A stretch of 7,959 bases of DNA, taken from the NCBI GenBank assembly GCA_023448955.1, contig JAEXJU010000077.1, positions 1 through 7,959 of the forward strand. Reading direction: 5' to 3'. Of this stretch, positions 1 through 6,051 are shown piece by piece. How positions within the stretch are numbered: the first letter of the stretch is position 1; the number at the start of each line of letters is the position of its first letter. The notes beneath the pieces are model-generated. The model was not told the DNA's origin and made no database searches. It saw only the letters and a list, made by a program, of their open reading frames with translations. The DNA comes from Bacteroidota bacterium (GTDB lineage: Bacteria; Bacteroidota; Bacteroidia; Flavobacteriales; Weeksellaceae). Made by a program: the position numbers and the translations under genes.

Positions 1-7
1 GTATAAG

Positions 8-49
8 AAAGCCTGTTATCATTTATCCGATAAACAGGCTTTATTTTTA
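8..49. terminator. Rho-independent terminator-like hairpin at the window edge
   Basis: A 10-bp perfect inverted repeat (AAAGCCTGTT at 8-17, AACAGGCTTT at 33-42) can extend by ATC/GAT (18-20 with 29-31). On the plus strand it is followed by a T-rich tail (TTTATTTTTAT), while the minus-strand tail is weaker. It lies 24 bases past the stop of the metallophosphoesterase gene. It probably ends a plus-strand gene left of the window and may also act for the convergent minus-strand gene. The inverted repeat is seen directly; the function is inferred. Confidence 0.75.
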
Positions 50-66
50 TATACAAGACAATTGAT

Positions 67-1272
67 TTAACTCAGTTCAAAAACTGTAATTTCCGGCAAC
101 ACTCCTACTCTACCAGGATATCCGATGACGCCGAATCCACGATTGACATAAAGATATTTACCCTCGCTTTCATAGAGATCTGCCCATTTCGGGTATTTAT
201 ACTTCACAGGTGACCATTTGAAATTTTTCAAGTCGATGCCGAATTGCATACCGTGCGTGTGCCCGGAAAGCGTTAACTGCACATCTTTTGGATGTTTTTT
301 CACCACAGCATCAAAATGGGAAGGATCGTGTGACATCAGGATCTTGCAAGCTTCAGCGGGAACTCCGTCAGAAGCCTTGTCCAGATCTCCGAATTGCGGA
401 AATGGCGGAATCCCCCAGTTTTCTACGCCAAGAATATATAACTTTTCTCCATTTCTCTCAATAATCCGGTGTTCATTCCTAAGCATTTCAAATCCTGCTT
501 TCTTTTCATTTTCAATGAGTTTCGGAATGTTATTTTTTCTTTCATCAATGTTTTTCCAGACACCGTATTCTCCATAATCGTGGTTGCCAAGAACAGCGAA
601 CTTTCCATCTTTTCCTTTGATTTGAGAAAACAGATCGATAAACGGCACAAATTCATCAGCATAATTATTCACCATATCACCTGTGAACAACACCAAATCC
701 GCATTCTGTTCATTAATCAAATCGATAGCGTGCTGCAGATTTTTAGGATTCTGAAAACTCCCGCTATGAACATCTGAAATCTGAACAATCTTATAGCCTT
801 TGAAACTTTCGGGAAGATTCTTGAGCTTCAGTTTCACGGTCCTTGCCCTGTGCCTGTATTTCCCGAAAATAATTCCATCAAGCACAAATCCTGCTAAAAT
901 TGCTCCGGAACCTAGCCCAACCAGACTGATAAATCGACGTCTTGAGGGATAATTATGATGTTCTGTCGCCACATAATTGTAACCAAAATTAAGAAGCCTT
1001 ATCATATCTTCTATCAAAAGAAAGATGGCAACCAGTAATTTTGGCAAGACAAATATCAGAATGACGGAAAATACCACCTGGAAATTGAGATACTTATGCG
1101 AACCTCTGTCAAAGGTGATAATAGAATAAAACAAAAATCCGTAAACTAAAATTGTCGGAATCCAATACATCAGTTTTCCGTTTTGGCTGCTGTAAACGGT
1201 TTTAAAAGCCTGATAAACATAGATTTCCAGAATTAAAAATACGGCTAGTAGAAATATAATAGTCTTTTGCAT
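67..1272 (-). CDS. Membrane-anchored metallophosphoesterase (YkuE/YaeI type)
   Basis: A 401-residue protein of the calcineurin-like metallophosphoesterase superfamily. The catalytic domain spans about residues 155-401. It carries the metal-binding motifs in order: DxH (D167, H169), GD (G198-D199), GNHD (G229-D232), a lone His (H315) and GHTH (G337-H340). This should be a two-metal phosphodiesterase or phosphatase; the substrate cannot be told. Residues 1-90 hold about three hydrophobic segments (near 4-22, 35-53, 63-88). A fourth (about 115-135) follows the twin-arginine-like motif SRRRFI (110-115), so the enzyme domain is probably anchored at the outer face of the inner membrane. B. subtilis YkuE, a Tat-exported relative, supports this reading. 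The ATG is preceded on the same strand by a heptamer repeat (1280-1314), and no clear -7 promoter box was found. It lies downstream of the ketosynthase gene on the same strand, but a terminator separates them. Family is secure; topology and role are inferred. Confidence 0.93.
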   Translation of the reverse strand: MQKTIIFLLAVFLILEIYVYQAFKTVYSSQNGKLMYWIPTILVYGFLFYSIITFDRGSHKYLNFQVVFSVILIFVLPKLLVAIFLLIEDMIRLLNFGYNYVATEHHNYPSRRRFISLVGLGSGAILAGFVLDGIIFGKYRHRARTVKLKLKNLPESFKGYKIVQISDVHSGSFQNPKNLQHAIDLINEQNADLVLFTGDMVNNYADEFVPFIDLFSQIKGKDGKFAVLGNHDYGEYGVWKNIDERKNNIPKLIENEKKAGFEMLRNEHRIIERNGEKLYILGVENWGIPPFPQFGDLDKASDGVPAEACKILMSHDPSHFDAVVKKHPKDVQLTLSGHTHGMQFGIDLKNFKWSPVKYKYPKWADLYESEGKYLYVNRGFGVIGYPGRVGVLPEITVFELS

Positions 1273-1279
1273 AATAATA

Positions 1280-1314
1280 AGTCGCTTATAGCAATTAGCT
1301 TTTTGCTATTGGCT
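1280..1314 (-). repeat. Degenerate 7-bp tandem repeat (AGCnAAn), copy A
   Basis: Read on the minus strand, 35 bases divide into five 7-mers: AGCCAAT, AGCAAAA, AGCTAAT, TGCTATA, AGCGACT. The repeat ends 7 bases before the ATG of the metallophosphoesterase gene, so it is probably in its 5' leader. It matches copy B before nuoD in period, number of units, orientation relative to the downstream gene and most bases of the first four units. The function is unknown. Confidence 0.7.
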
Positions 1315-1371
1315 TTAAATTCAATTTTTAAATGCTGAAAATATATTATTAAATAATTTTGAGGTACTTAA

Positions 1372-1409
1372 TAAAAAAACAAAAGGAACAATTAACTTAT
1401 TCCTTTTGT
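1372..1409 (-). terminator. Rho-independent terminator of the ketosynthase III gene
   Basis: A 10-bp perfect stem (1379-1388 with 1400-1409, ACAAAAGGAA / TTCCTTTTGT) has an 11-base loop. Read on the minus strand, the stem is followed by a run of seven T (1372-1378). It starts about 40 bases past the ketosynthase stop codon and lies upstream of the metallophosphoesterase gene, so it should uncouple the two genes. Confidence 0.82.
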
Positions 1410-1447
1410 ATTATAAACGTTTGTGATTTGTTTTTACTTTATGTTAA

Positions 1448-2527
1448 TTATATTTTCCCTTCAGGAAACTTATAAACCACACAATTGATGTTCATCCCGG
1501 CTCCGACAGATGTAAATAAAATATGAGATCCCGGCGTGAAAGATTGTGCTTCCATTTTTCCTTTTCTGATAATATCAAATAAAGTTGGAACTGTAGCCAC
1601 AGATGAATTGCCAAACTGCTGAATCGTCATCGGAGAGATTGCGTGATCGTAATCTTTTTGTCCATACAATTTGAACAATCTACCAATCATCGCGTAGTCC
1701 ATTTTAGCATTAGCCTGATGAATCAGAATTTTACTGATGTCTGAAATATCCAATCCAGCTTTATCAATAGTCGCTTTTATAGCATCGGGAACATTTTTCA
1801 GCGCATATTCATAGATTTTCCTTCCGCGCATTCTGATGAATAACTGAGATTGATTGTGCTCAAGATTCAGAGAAGGTCCGTTTTCCAGATAGCATAATTC
1901 TTCGCCATTGTCACAAAGTGTATTATCTGCCAGAACACCAATTTTTGAATCTTCAGTAGCTGTAACCACAACAGCGCCAGCTCCATCTGCAAAAATCATC
2001 TTATTTCTGTCATAAGGATCGGTAACTCTGCTCAGCGTTTCTCCGCCGACAACCAGAACTGTTTTTGCTTTACCTGCCTTGATCATAGTATCAGCCAGAA
2101 TAAGCGCTTCTACCCAGCCCGGACAGCCGAAAATCATATCGTAATTGATACAATCTCTTCTTTTTATGCCCAGTTTGCCTTTCAGTCTTGCAGAAAGAGA
2201 TGGCATGAAATTCGGGATTCCGTTTACATCCACTTCACCAAAATTGGTAGCAAAAATAATGTAATCAATTTCTTCTTTATCAATGCCTGCATCTTCGATA
2301 GCTTCTAATGACGCTCTGTGAGCCAGATCAGAATTAAAATCTTCAGGATTTGCATACCTTCTATGCTCTATTTCAGTGATGTCCACAAATTTCTGAATGA
2401 TTTCCTCAGTAGGTTTTTCAATTAGCTGATTATTATCATCATAGAAAACAGCATCAGCAAAGTGAGAGCCGTCTATAACGTTTTCCGGAACATAACTTCC
2501 GGAGCCAATGATTATTGTATTAGGCAT
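1448..2527 (-). CDS. 3-oxoacyl-ACP synthase III family protein (ketosynthase III)
   Basis: A 359-residue thiolase-fold condensing enzyme of the FabH (KAS III) family. Such enzymes join an acyl-CoA or acyl starter to malonyl-ACP by decarboxylative Claisen condensation in the cytoplasm. The catalytic triad is visible: Cys135 (FGCPGW), His270 (LIHQAN) and Asn307 (FGNSSV). FADGAGAVVV (179-188) and the C-terminal SVGAGMN (340-346) are also typical. It is some 30-40 residues longer than ordinary FabH. Part of the excess appears to be an N-terminal segment near residues 22-48 (FADAVFYDDNNQ... to KFVDI), before the ITEIEHRRY stretch. That segment suggests a paralogue with a special starter or product rather than the housekeeping FabH. 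No fab, acp or pigment genes adjoin it, so the pathway cannot be named; DarB-like resorcinol synthases are a relative to compare. It has its own terminator and a -7 box 23-30 bases upstream. Family is secure; the exact reaction is not. Confidence 0.92.
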   Translation of the reverse strand: MPNTIIIGSGSYVPENVIDGSHFADAVFYDDNNQLIEKPTEEIIQKFVDITEIEHRRYANPEDFNSDLAHRASLEAIEDAGIDKEEIDYIIFATNFGEVDVNGIPNFMPSLSARLKGKLGIKRRDCINYDMIFGCPGWVEALILADTMIKAGKAKTVLVVGGETLSRVTDPYDRNKMIFADGAGAVVVTATEDSKIGVLADNTLCDNGEELCYLENGPSLNLEHNQSQLFIRMRGRKIYEYALKNVPDAIKATIDKAGLDISDISKILIHQANAKMDYAMIGRLFKLYGQKDYDHAISPMTIQQFGNSSVATVPTLFDIIRKGKMEAQSFTPGSHILFTSVGAGMNINCVVYKFPEGKI

Positions 2528-2549
2528 TGATATTAAAAAATTTTAAATG

Positions 2550-2557
2550 CAAAATTA
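2550..2557 (-). promoter_or_regulatory. Candidate -7 box for the ketosynthase III gene
   Basis: On the minus strand this reads TAATTTTG, an exact match to the Bacteroidota -7 consensus TAnnTTTG. It would place the transcript start roughly 15 bases before the ATG. I see no convincing TTTG/TTG at the -33 distance, so the call rests on one box in AT-rich DNA. Confidence 0.4.
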
Positions 2558-2663
2558 CACAAAAATTAATTGTCGGGATTTTATTTTTTTCCATTTTTTT
2601 GACAATATACCAATTCATTTTACATTGTATTGAATTATCAATGAAAAAATAGAATTTTTCAGG

Positions 2664-2695
2664 TTTGAAATTTAATTATGGAATTTCTATTTTTG
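2664..2695 (+). promoter_or_regulatory. Promoter of the YigZ/IMPACT gene
   Basis: TTTG at 2664-2667 and TATTTTTG at 2688-2695 (matching TAnnTTTG) are 20 bases apart, which fits the Bacteroidota -33/-7 pattern. The -7 box ends only 4 bases before the ATG, so transcription would begin at or within a few bases of the start codon. Confidence 0.6.
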
Positions 2696-2699
2696 ACGA

Positions 2700-3296
2700 A
2701 TGTTTGAATTCCAAACCATTAAAAAAAATGTAGAGAATGTCTTGCTAAAAGAAAAAGGAAGCAAGTTCATAGGCTTTGCTTATCCCGTTAATTCTGAGAA
2801 TGAAGTCAAAGAAAAATTAAATCATCTTTACGAGCAACATCCAAAAGCCACTCATCATTGCTATGCATACCGTTTAGGAATCAATGGAGAAAATTATCGT
2901 GCCAATGACGATGGCGAACCTTCCGGAAGTGCAGGACTACCAATTTACAATCAATTGCTGGCGCATCAGGTTACAAATGTACTTGTTGTAATAATACGCT
3001 ATTATGGAGGAACGAAATTAGGCGTTGGCGGATTGGTTAAAACTTATAAAGAATCTGCAAAACTTACGCTTGAGCAGGCCGAAATCATCACCAAAGAACT
3101 GGAATCTGAAATTGAAATCCGTTTTAAGTTTTCCCAGCAAAATCAAATATTTACACTCCTTAATAAATATGATGCAAAAATCCTGAATTTTGACGCACAG
3201 GAAATATGTATCATTAGAGCCAATGTCAAAATGGCTAAAAAAGAAAGCATCTCAGACGAATTGTCCGAGATGCTTTTGGAATTTAATTTTTCATAA
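2700..3296 (+). CDS. yigZ: YigZ/IMPACT family protein
   Basis: A 198-residue protein of the YigZ (UPF0029/IMPACT) family, about the usual length of 200. Family marks are CYAYRLG (54-60), NDDGEPSGSAGLP (69-81) and IIRYYGGTKLGVGGL (98-112). The IMPACT N-terminal domain covers about residues 15-125, and the smaller C-terminal ferredoxin-like domain about 135-198. Eukaryotic IMPACT regulates the kinase GCN2. The role in bacteria is not settled; binding to nucleic acid or the ribosome has been suggested. The ATG at 2700 is the first possible start, because an in-frame TGA lies at 2694-2696, and the protein begins at the usual point of the family. The stop is 3 bases from the stop of the convergent peptidase gene, and its last codons contain a hairpin that serves as a terminator. 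Family assignment is firm; cellular role is unknown. Confidence 0.93.
   Translation: MFEFQTIKKNVENVLLKEKGSKFIGFAYPVNSENEVKEKLNHLYEQHPKATHHCYAYRLGINGENYRANDDGEPSGSAGLPIYNQLLAHQVTNVLVVIIRYYGGTKLGVGGLVKTYKESAKLTLEQAEIITKELESEIEIRFKFSQQNQIFTLLNKYDAKILNFDAQEICIIRANVKMAKKESISDELSEMLLEFNFS
3237..3276 (-). terminator. Terminator of the zinc metallopeptidase gene, inside the yigZ coding end
   Basis: A 10-bp perfect stem (AAAGCATCTC 3244-3253 with GAGATGCTTT 3267-3276) continues inward after one mismatch by GAC/GTC (3255-3257 with 3263-3265), leaving a 5-base loop. On the minus strand the stem is followed by C and six T (3242-3237), a good terminator tail about 24 bases past the peptidase stop. On the plus strand the tail is only TTGGAATTTAATTTTT, which is weaker, but the hairpin may work both ways. 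The hairpin itself encodes residues near 182-193 of the YigZ protein. Confidence 0.75.
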
Positions 3297-3299
3297 CTT

Positions 3300-3983
3300 T
3301 TATTCCCTTCTGTTACCCGAGAGCAGCGATGCAAAATAAATAAGCTGAGCCAAGGATCCTAGTGCTGCAACCACATAAGTTCTGGCCGCCCACTTTAATG
3401 AATCTTCTGCACCCTCATTTTCTTCCGCTGTTACAGTGCCGGTAGATTTCAGCCATTTTAAAGCCCGATTGCTGGCGTCATATTCAACCGGAAGCGTTAC
3501 AAATGCAAATAAAGTTGTGATTGCAAAAAGAACAACGCCAACTGCTAAAATTGTTTTATTTCCGCTCATTGCCATTACTAAAATACCTCCCATCAGGACG
3601 AATTGCAATAATCTTGAACTGATATTCACAACCGGAACCATTTTGGACCTGAACTGTAGCATTGAATAACCAACAGCGTGTTGAACAGCGTGTCCGCATT
3701 CGTGCGCTGCAACTGCAGCAGCGGCTGCGTTTCTCTGCATATAAACCGCCTCGGAAAGATTGACTGTTTTGTTTTCAGGATTATAATGATCGGTTAATTG
3801 ACCTGGTACTGAAATGACCTGTACATCATTGATTCCATTGTCTCTCAGCATTTTTTCCGCCACTTCTTTCCCAGACATTCCGTTTCTCAGGTGAACATTT
3901 GAATAATATTCGAATTTAGAACGAAGCCTGCTTTGCACAAACATACTTATTAAAAAAATGGCTCCGATAATAAGATAATACAT
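3300..3983 (-). CDS. Membrane zinc metallopeptidase (YugP type)
   Basis: A 227-residue neutral zinc metallopeptidase of the YugP family, the length usual for it. The active site HECGH (H94, E95, H98) sits in AAHECGHAVQHA. The downstream LPVEYDAS (164-171) supplies the probable third zinc ligand, E168. Hydrophobic segments lie near residues 2-16, 126-140, 144-164 and 200-220, so it is an inner-membrane protein. The motifs NPENKTVNLSEAVY (68-81) and GYSMLQFRSKMVP (105-117) are also family-like. Its natural substrates are not known. The minus-strand ATG gives a start directly at the first membrane helix. It converges on yigZ with a 3-base gap and terminates inside it. It is divergent from the GNAT gene across 103 bases; only a weak -7-like TACTTTTT (4019-4026, minus strand) was seen for its own promoter. 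Family call is secure; function is general. Confidence 0.93.
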   Translation of the reverse strand: MYYLIIGAIFLISMFVQSRLRSKFEYYSNVHLRNGMSGKEVAEKMLRDNGINDVQVISVPGQLTDHYNPENKTVNLSEAVYMQRNAAAAAVAAHECGHAVQHAVGYSMLQFRSKMVPVVNISSRLLQFVLMGGILVMAMSGNKTILAVGVVLFAITTLFAFVTLPVEYDASNRALKWLKSTGTVTAEENEGAEDSLKWAARTYVVAALGSLAQLIYFASLLSGNRRE

Positions 3984-4036
3984 ATTTTCTATTTAATGTG
4001 TTTTGTCGATTTAGTTGTAAAAAGTATGCCAAAGTA

Positions 4037-4066
4037 TTGCTTTTTTTAAGCTAAAACCTATCTTTG
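4037..4066 (+). promoter_or_regulatory. Promoter of the GNAT family gene
   Basis: TTG at 4037-4039 and TATCTTTG at 4059-4066 (exact TAnnTTTG) have a 19-base spacer, which is the standard Bacteroidota arrangement. The expected transcript start is around 4071-4073, giving a leader of about 15 bases before the ATG at 4087. Confidence 0.65.
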
Positions 4067-4086
4067 TTCTCTTGATACGCAAGAAT

Positions 4087-5220
4087 ATGGAAAATGTAAT
4101 TATAAAGCAAGTTCTTACTGAAAAAGACCTGACAAACTTCATCAAATTCCCTATGGAATTATACCGGAATAACCCGAATTATGTTCCGCCGTTAATAAAC
4201 GAAGAAAAAAACACCTGGAAAAAAGAAGAAAATCCTGCATTATCCTATTCTGACACCAAGCAATTCCTGGCATATAAAAACAATGAAATCGTTGGAAGAA
4301 TTGCTGTTATCATTAATCATAAAGAAGAAAATGAATTAGGAATCAAGAAAGTTCGTTTTGGTTGGCTTGATTTCATAGATGATGAAAATGTTTCCAAAGT
4401 TTTAATTGATGAAGCAATAAAATTTGCGAGGGAACATCAAATTGAAAAAATTGAAGGTCCAATGGGTTTCACAAATCTGGATAAAGCCGGAATGCTGACG
4501 ATGGGTTTTGACAAACTAGCAACTATGATAGGGCTTTATAACTATGATTATTATCCAAAACATCTTGAAAATCTAGGACTTGTGAAAGAAAAAGAATGGG
4601 TTGAGTTTGAACTTCAATTTCCAGACATACTACCTGAAAAAGTAGAAAAATTCAGCAGTCTCATTGCTCAGAAATATAAACTGAAAACATTAAAATTCAA
4701 TAATAAAAAGGAAATATTACCCTATGTTGAACCCATGTTCAAACTTCTGGACGAGACCTATAAACACTTATCAACATACACGCCTATTTCCGATGAACAA
4801 ATCAAAACTTATAAAGAAAAATATTTTGGTTTTATAGATAAAGATTACATCACTTGTGTAGCAGATGAAAATAATCAGCTTGTCGCATTTGCGATCACAA
4901 TGCCCTCTTACTCAAAAGCGCTTCAAAAAGCCAAGGGTAAGCTTTTCCCTTTTGCTTGGTGGCATTTTTTACAGGCGGGAAAGAAAAACGATAGAGCCAA
5001 TTTTTATTTGATAGGAATACATCCGGAATATCAGAGACGAGGCGTTACTTCAATAATTTTCAAAGCGATACAGATGAATCTTAAAGATAAAGGAATCAAG
5101 TTTTTGGAAACCAATCCGGAACTGGAAGAAAATAAAAATGTGCAGGTGCTTTGGCAGGATTACAATCCAGTGAACCACAAAAGAAGAAGAACATACTCTT
5201 TAGAAATTAAAGCTCAATAA
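4087..5220 (+). CDS. GNAT family N-acetyltransferase-like protein (YghO-like)
   Basis: A 377-residue protein resembling the YghO-type GNAT family, common in Bacteroidota and of unknown substrate. N-terminal marks are FPMELYRNNPNYVPPL (21-36) and FLAYKNNEIVGRIAVIIN (60-77). The central part holds the GPMGFTNLDKAGMLTMGFD block (124-142). The C-terminal part has the acetyl-CoA binding motif A, LIGIHPEYQRRGVTSII (308-324), with Q316-R317-R318-G319, and ends in NPELEENKNVQVLWQDYNP (343-361). These suggest two GNAT-like halves, with the acetyl-CoA site kept in the second. I chose ATG 4087 over an in-frame TTG at 4072. The TTG would lie at the predicted transcript start, and from 4087 the protein begins MENVIIKQV as such proteins do. 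Stand-alone gene with its own promoter; the small membrane protein follows after 64 bases. Acetyl transfer is inferred from the fold; no substrate can be proposed. Confidence 0.88.
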   Translation: MENVIIKQVLTEKDLTNFIKFPMELYRNNPNYVPPLINEEKNTWKKEENPALSYSDTKQFLAYKNNEIVGRIAVIINHKEENELGIKKVRFGWLDFIDDENVSKVLIDEAIKFAREHQIEKIEGPMGFTNLDKAGMLTMGFDKLATMIGLYNYDYYPKHLENLGLVKEKEWVEFELQFPDILPEKVEKFSSLIAQKYKLKTLKFNNKKEILPYVEPMFKLLDETYKHLSTYTPISDEQIKTYKEKYFGFIDKDYITCVADENNQLVAFAITMPSYSKALQKAKGKLFPFAWWHFLQAGKKNDRANFYLIGIHPEYQRRGVTSIIFKAIQMNLKDKGIKFLETNPELEENKNVQVLWQDYNPVNHKRRRTYSLEIKAQ

Positions 5221-5224
5221 AATT

Positions 5225-5254
5225 AAACAAATGTTTAACATTATTACATTGTTT
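5225..5254 (+). terminator. Possible weak hairpin terminator after the GNAT gene
   Basis: AAACAA(a)TGT at 5225-5234 pairs with ACATTGTTT at 5246-5254, giving nine base pairs with one bulged A and an 11-base loop. The T-run is short and mostly within the stem, and the stem is AT-rich. It lies 5 bases past the stop codon. It may only attenuate transcription into the following small gene. Confidence 0.3.
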
Positions 5255-5284
5255 TGCATCTGAAACTTTTAAAAAATTAAGAAT

Positions 5285-5470
5285 TTGAAAAAACAACTCA
5301 TCATTTACGGTGTTCTGATTTTAGCATTTGTTCTTTACAATTTCTTGGAACCTGTGAAAAACACAAAAACGGACACCTTAATCAACATACTGTTTGCCAG
5401 CGCCTTATTTCTTTATATTGCATACATTGCCTATCTAGTACTGAGAAAGATGAGCAAAAAAGACAAATAA
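5285..5470 (+). CDS. Small two-helix membrane protein of unknown function
   Basis: A 61-residue protein that I do not recognise by family. Two hydrophobic segments (about residues 5-20 and 34-53) are linked by a polar loop (EPVKNTKTDT, 22-31). The C-terminus is strongly basic (RKMSKKDK), and the N-terminus begins with two lysines, which suggests both ends inside. Start: no ATG is available. TTG at 5285 is the best start, with an in-frame TAA 15 bases earlier, and the resulting MKKQLIIYGV looks like a natural membrane-protein N-terminus. It lies 64 bases after the GNAT gene and 119 before nuoA. No promoter of its own was found, so it may be co-transcribed with the GNAT gene. The coherent hydrophobic pattern and lysine flanks favour a real gene, but a non-ATG start lowers certainty. 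Confidence 0.68.
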   Translation: MKKQLIIYGVLILAFVLYNFLEPVKNTKTDTLINILFASALFLYIAYIAYLVLRKMSKKDK

Positions 5471-5500
5471 AGCTTATTTATAATTATTCTAAATTTATTA

Positions 5501-5522
5501 AAACAGACTTTTCTTGTCTTTT
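5501..5522 (+). terminator. Weak hairpin between the small membrane protein gene and nuoA
   Basis: AGAC (5505-5508) pairs with GTCT (5516-5519) around a 7-base loop. AAA (5501-5503) can pair with the following TTT across a bulged C. The short stem and interrupted T-run make it a poor terminator, but it is the only candidate ahead of the nuo promoter. Confidence 0.25.
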
Positions 5523-5561
5523 CGTCAGGCCGATAATTTAATATATTAAATCTTTATTTAG

Positions 5562-5569
5562 TATTTTTG
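5562..5569 (+). promoter_or_regulatory. Candidate -7 box of the nuo operon promoter
   Basis: TATTTTTG is an exact match to TAnnTTTG, 20 bases before the nuoA ATG, giving a leader of about 15 bases. The -33 region offers only TTTA (5537-5540, 21-base spacer), so the upstream box is poor. Being first in the complex I operon, nuoA needs a promoter here. Confidence 0.5.
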
Positions 5570-5589
5570 CATAGTTAAATTTAGACTTT

Positions 5590-5961
5590 ATGAATTTACC
5601 TGAAAATTATATCCCGATACTGATTCAGGCCGCAGTCGGTCTTGGATTTGTAGCTATCTCTTTATTAGGCGCTCATTTTCTGGGACCTAAGCAGAAGAAA
5701 GGGAATTCTGTAAAAAACTCAAGCTGGGAATGTGGTATCCCTGTGGAAGGAAACGCTAGAACACCATTTTCCATCAAATATTTCTTAACAGCGGTATTGT
5801 TCGTGTTGTTCGATATCGAAATCGTATTTTTCTATCCTTATGCTGTCAATTTCAGAGAATTCGGGATGCAGGGCTTTTTAGCAGTACTTACATTCGTAGC
5901 GATCTTCTTTGTGGCATTTTTCTATGTCTGGAAACGTGGCGCTTTGGATTGGGACAAATAA
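5590..5961 (+). CDS. nuoA: NADH-quinone oxidoreductase subunit A
   Basis: A 123-residue membrane subunit NuoA (ND3 family) of respiratory complex I, which couples quinone reduction to ion pumping across the inner membrane. Three transmembrane helices lie near residues 8-31, 64-86 and 95-114. The long loop between the first two carries the conserved WECGIP (46-51; the Cys is the quinone-site loop cysteine of the family). FDIEIVFFYPYA (74-85) keeps the acidic residues D75 and E77 in the second helix. Length and pattern are normal. The start ATG follows the candidate promoter and directly precedes the usual N-terminus. It opens the operon nuoA-B-C-D, with nuoB after 90 bases. Confidence 0.96.
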   Translation: MNLPENYIPILIQAAVGLGFVAISLLGAHFLGPKQKKGNSVKNSSWECGIPVEGNARTPFSIKYFLTAVLFVLFDIEIVFFYPYAVNFREFGMQGFLAVLTFVAIFFVAFFYVWKRGALDWDK

Positions 5962-6051
5962 GGTAATTGAAATTATAAATCAAAAATTTTAGAGGTTGGT
6001 TTTGAATTTGAATTTATTTAAAATCAAACGTTTAATCTAAAATCAAAAAAA

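Noticed and set aside
218..777. Open frames on the plus strand (218-577, 469-777) and on the minus strand (423-662)
   Set aside because: They overlap the metallophosphoesterase gene in other frames, and their translations are low-quality Phe/Ser/Ile-rich strings without a recognisable domain.
2612..2636. Inverted repeat AATTCA / TGAATT in the divergent ketosynthase-yigZ region
   Set aside because: A six-base AT-rich arm with a 13-base loop is expected by chance, and it does not overlap either candidate promoter in a regular way.
3143..3669. Open frames 3143-3334 (minus) and 3436-3669 (plus)
   Set aside because: They are shadows of yigZ and the zinc metallopeptidase respectively.
6019..6047. 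Direct repeat TAAAATCAAA (6019-6028 and 6038-6047) before nuoB, with a similar ATAAATCAAA near 5976
   Set aside because: Low-complexity AT-rich DNA makes such repeats likely by chance, and the spacing and flanks give no sign of an operator.
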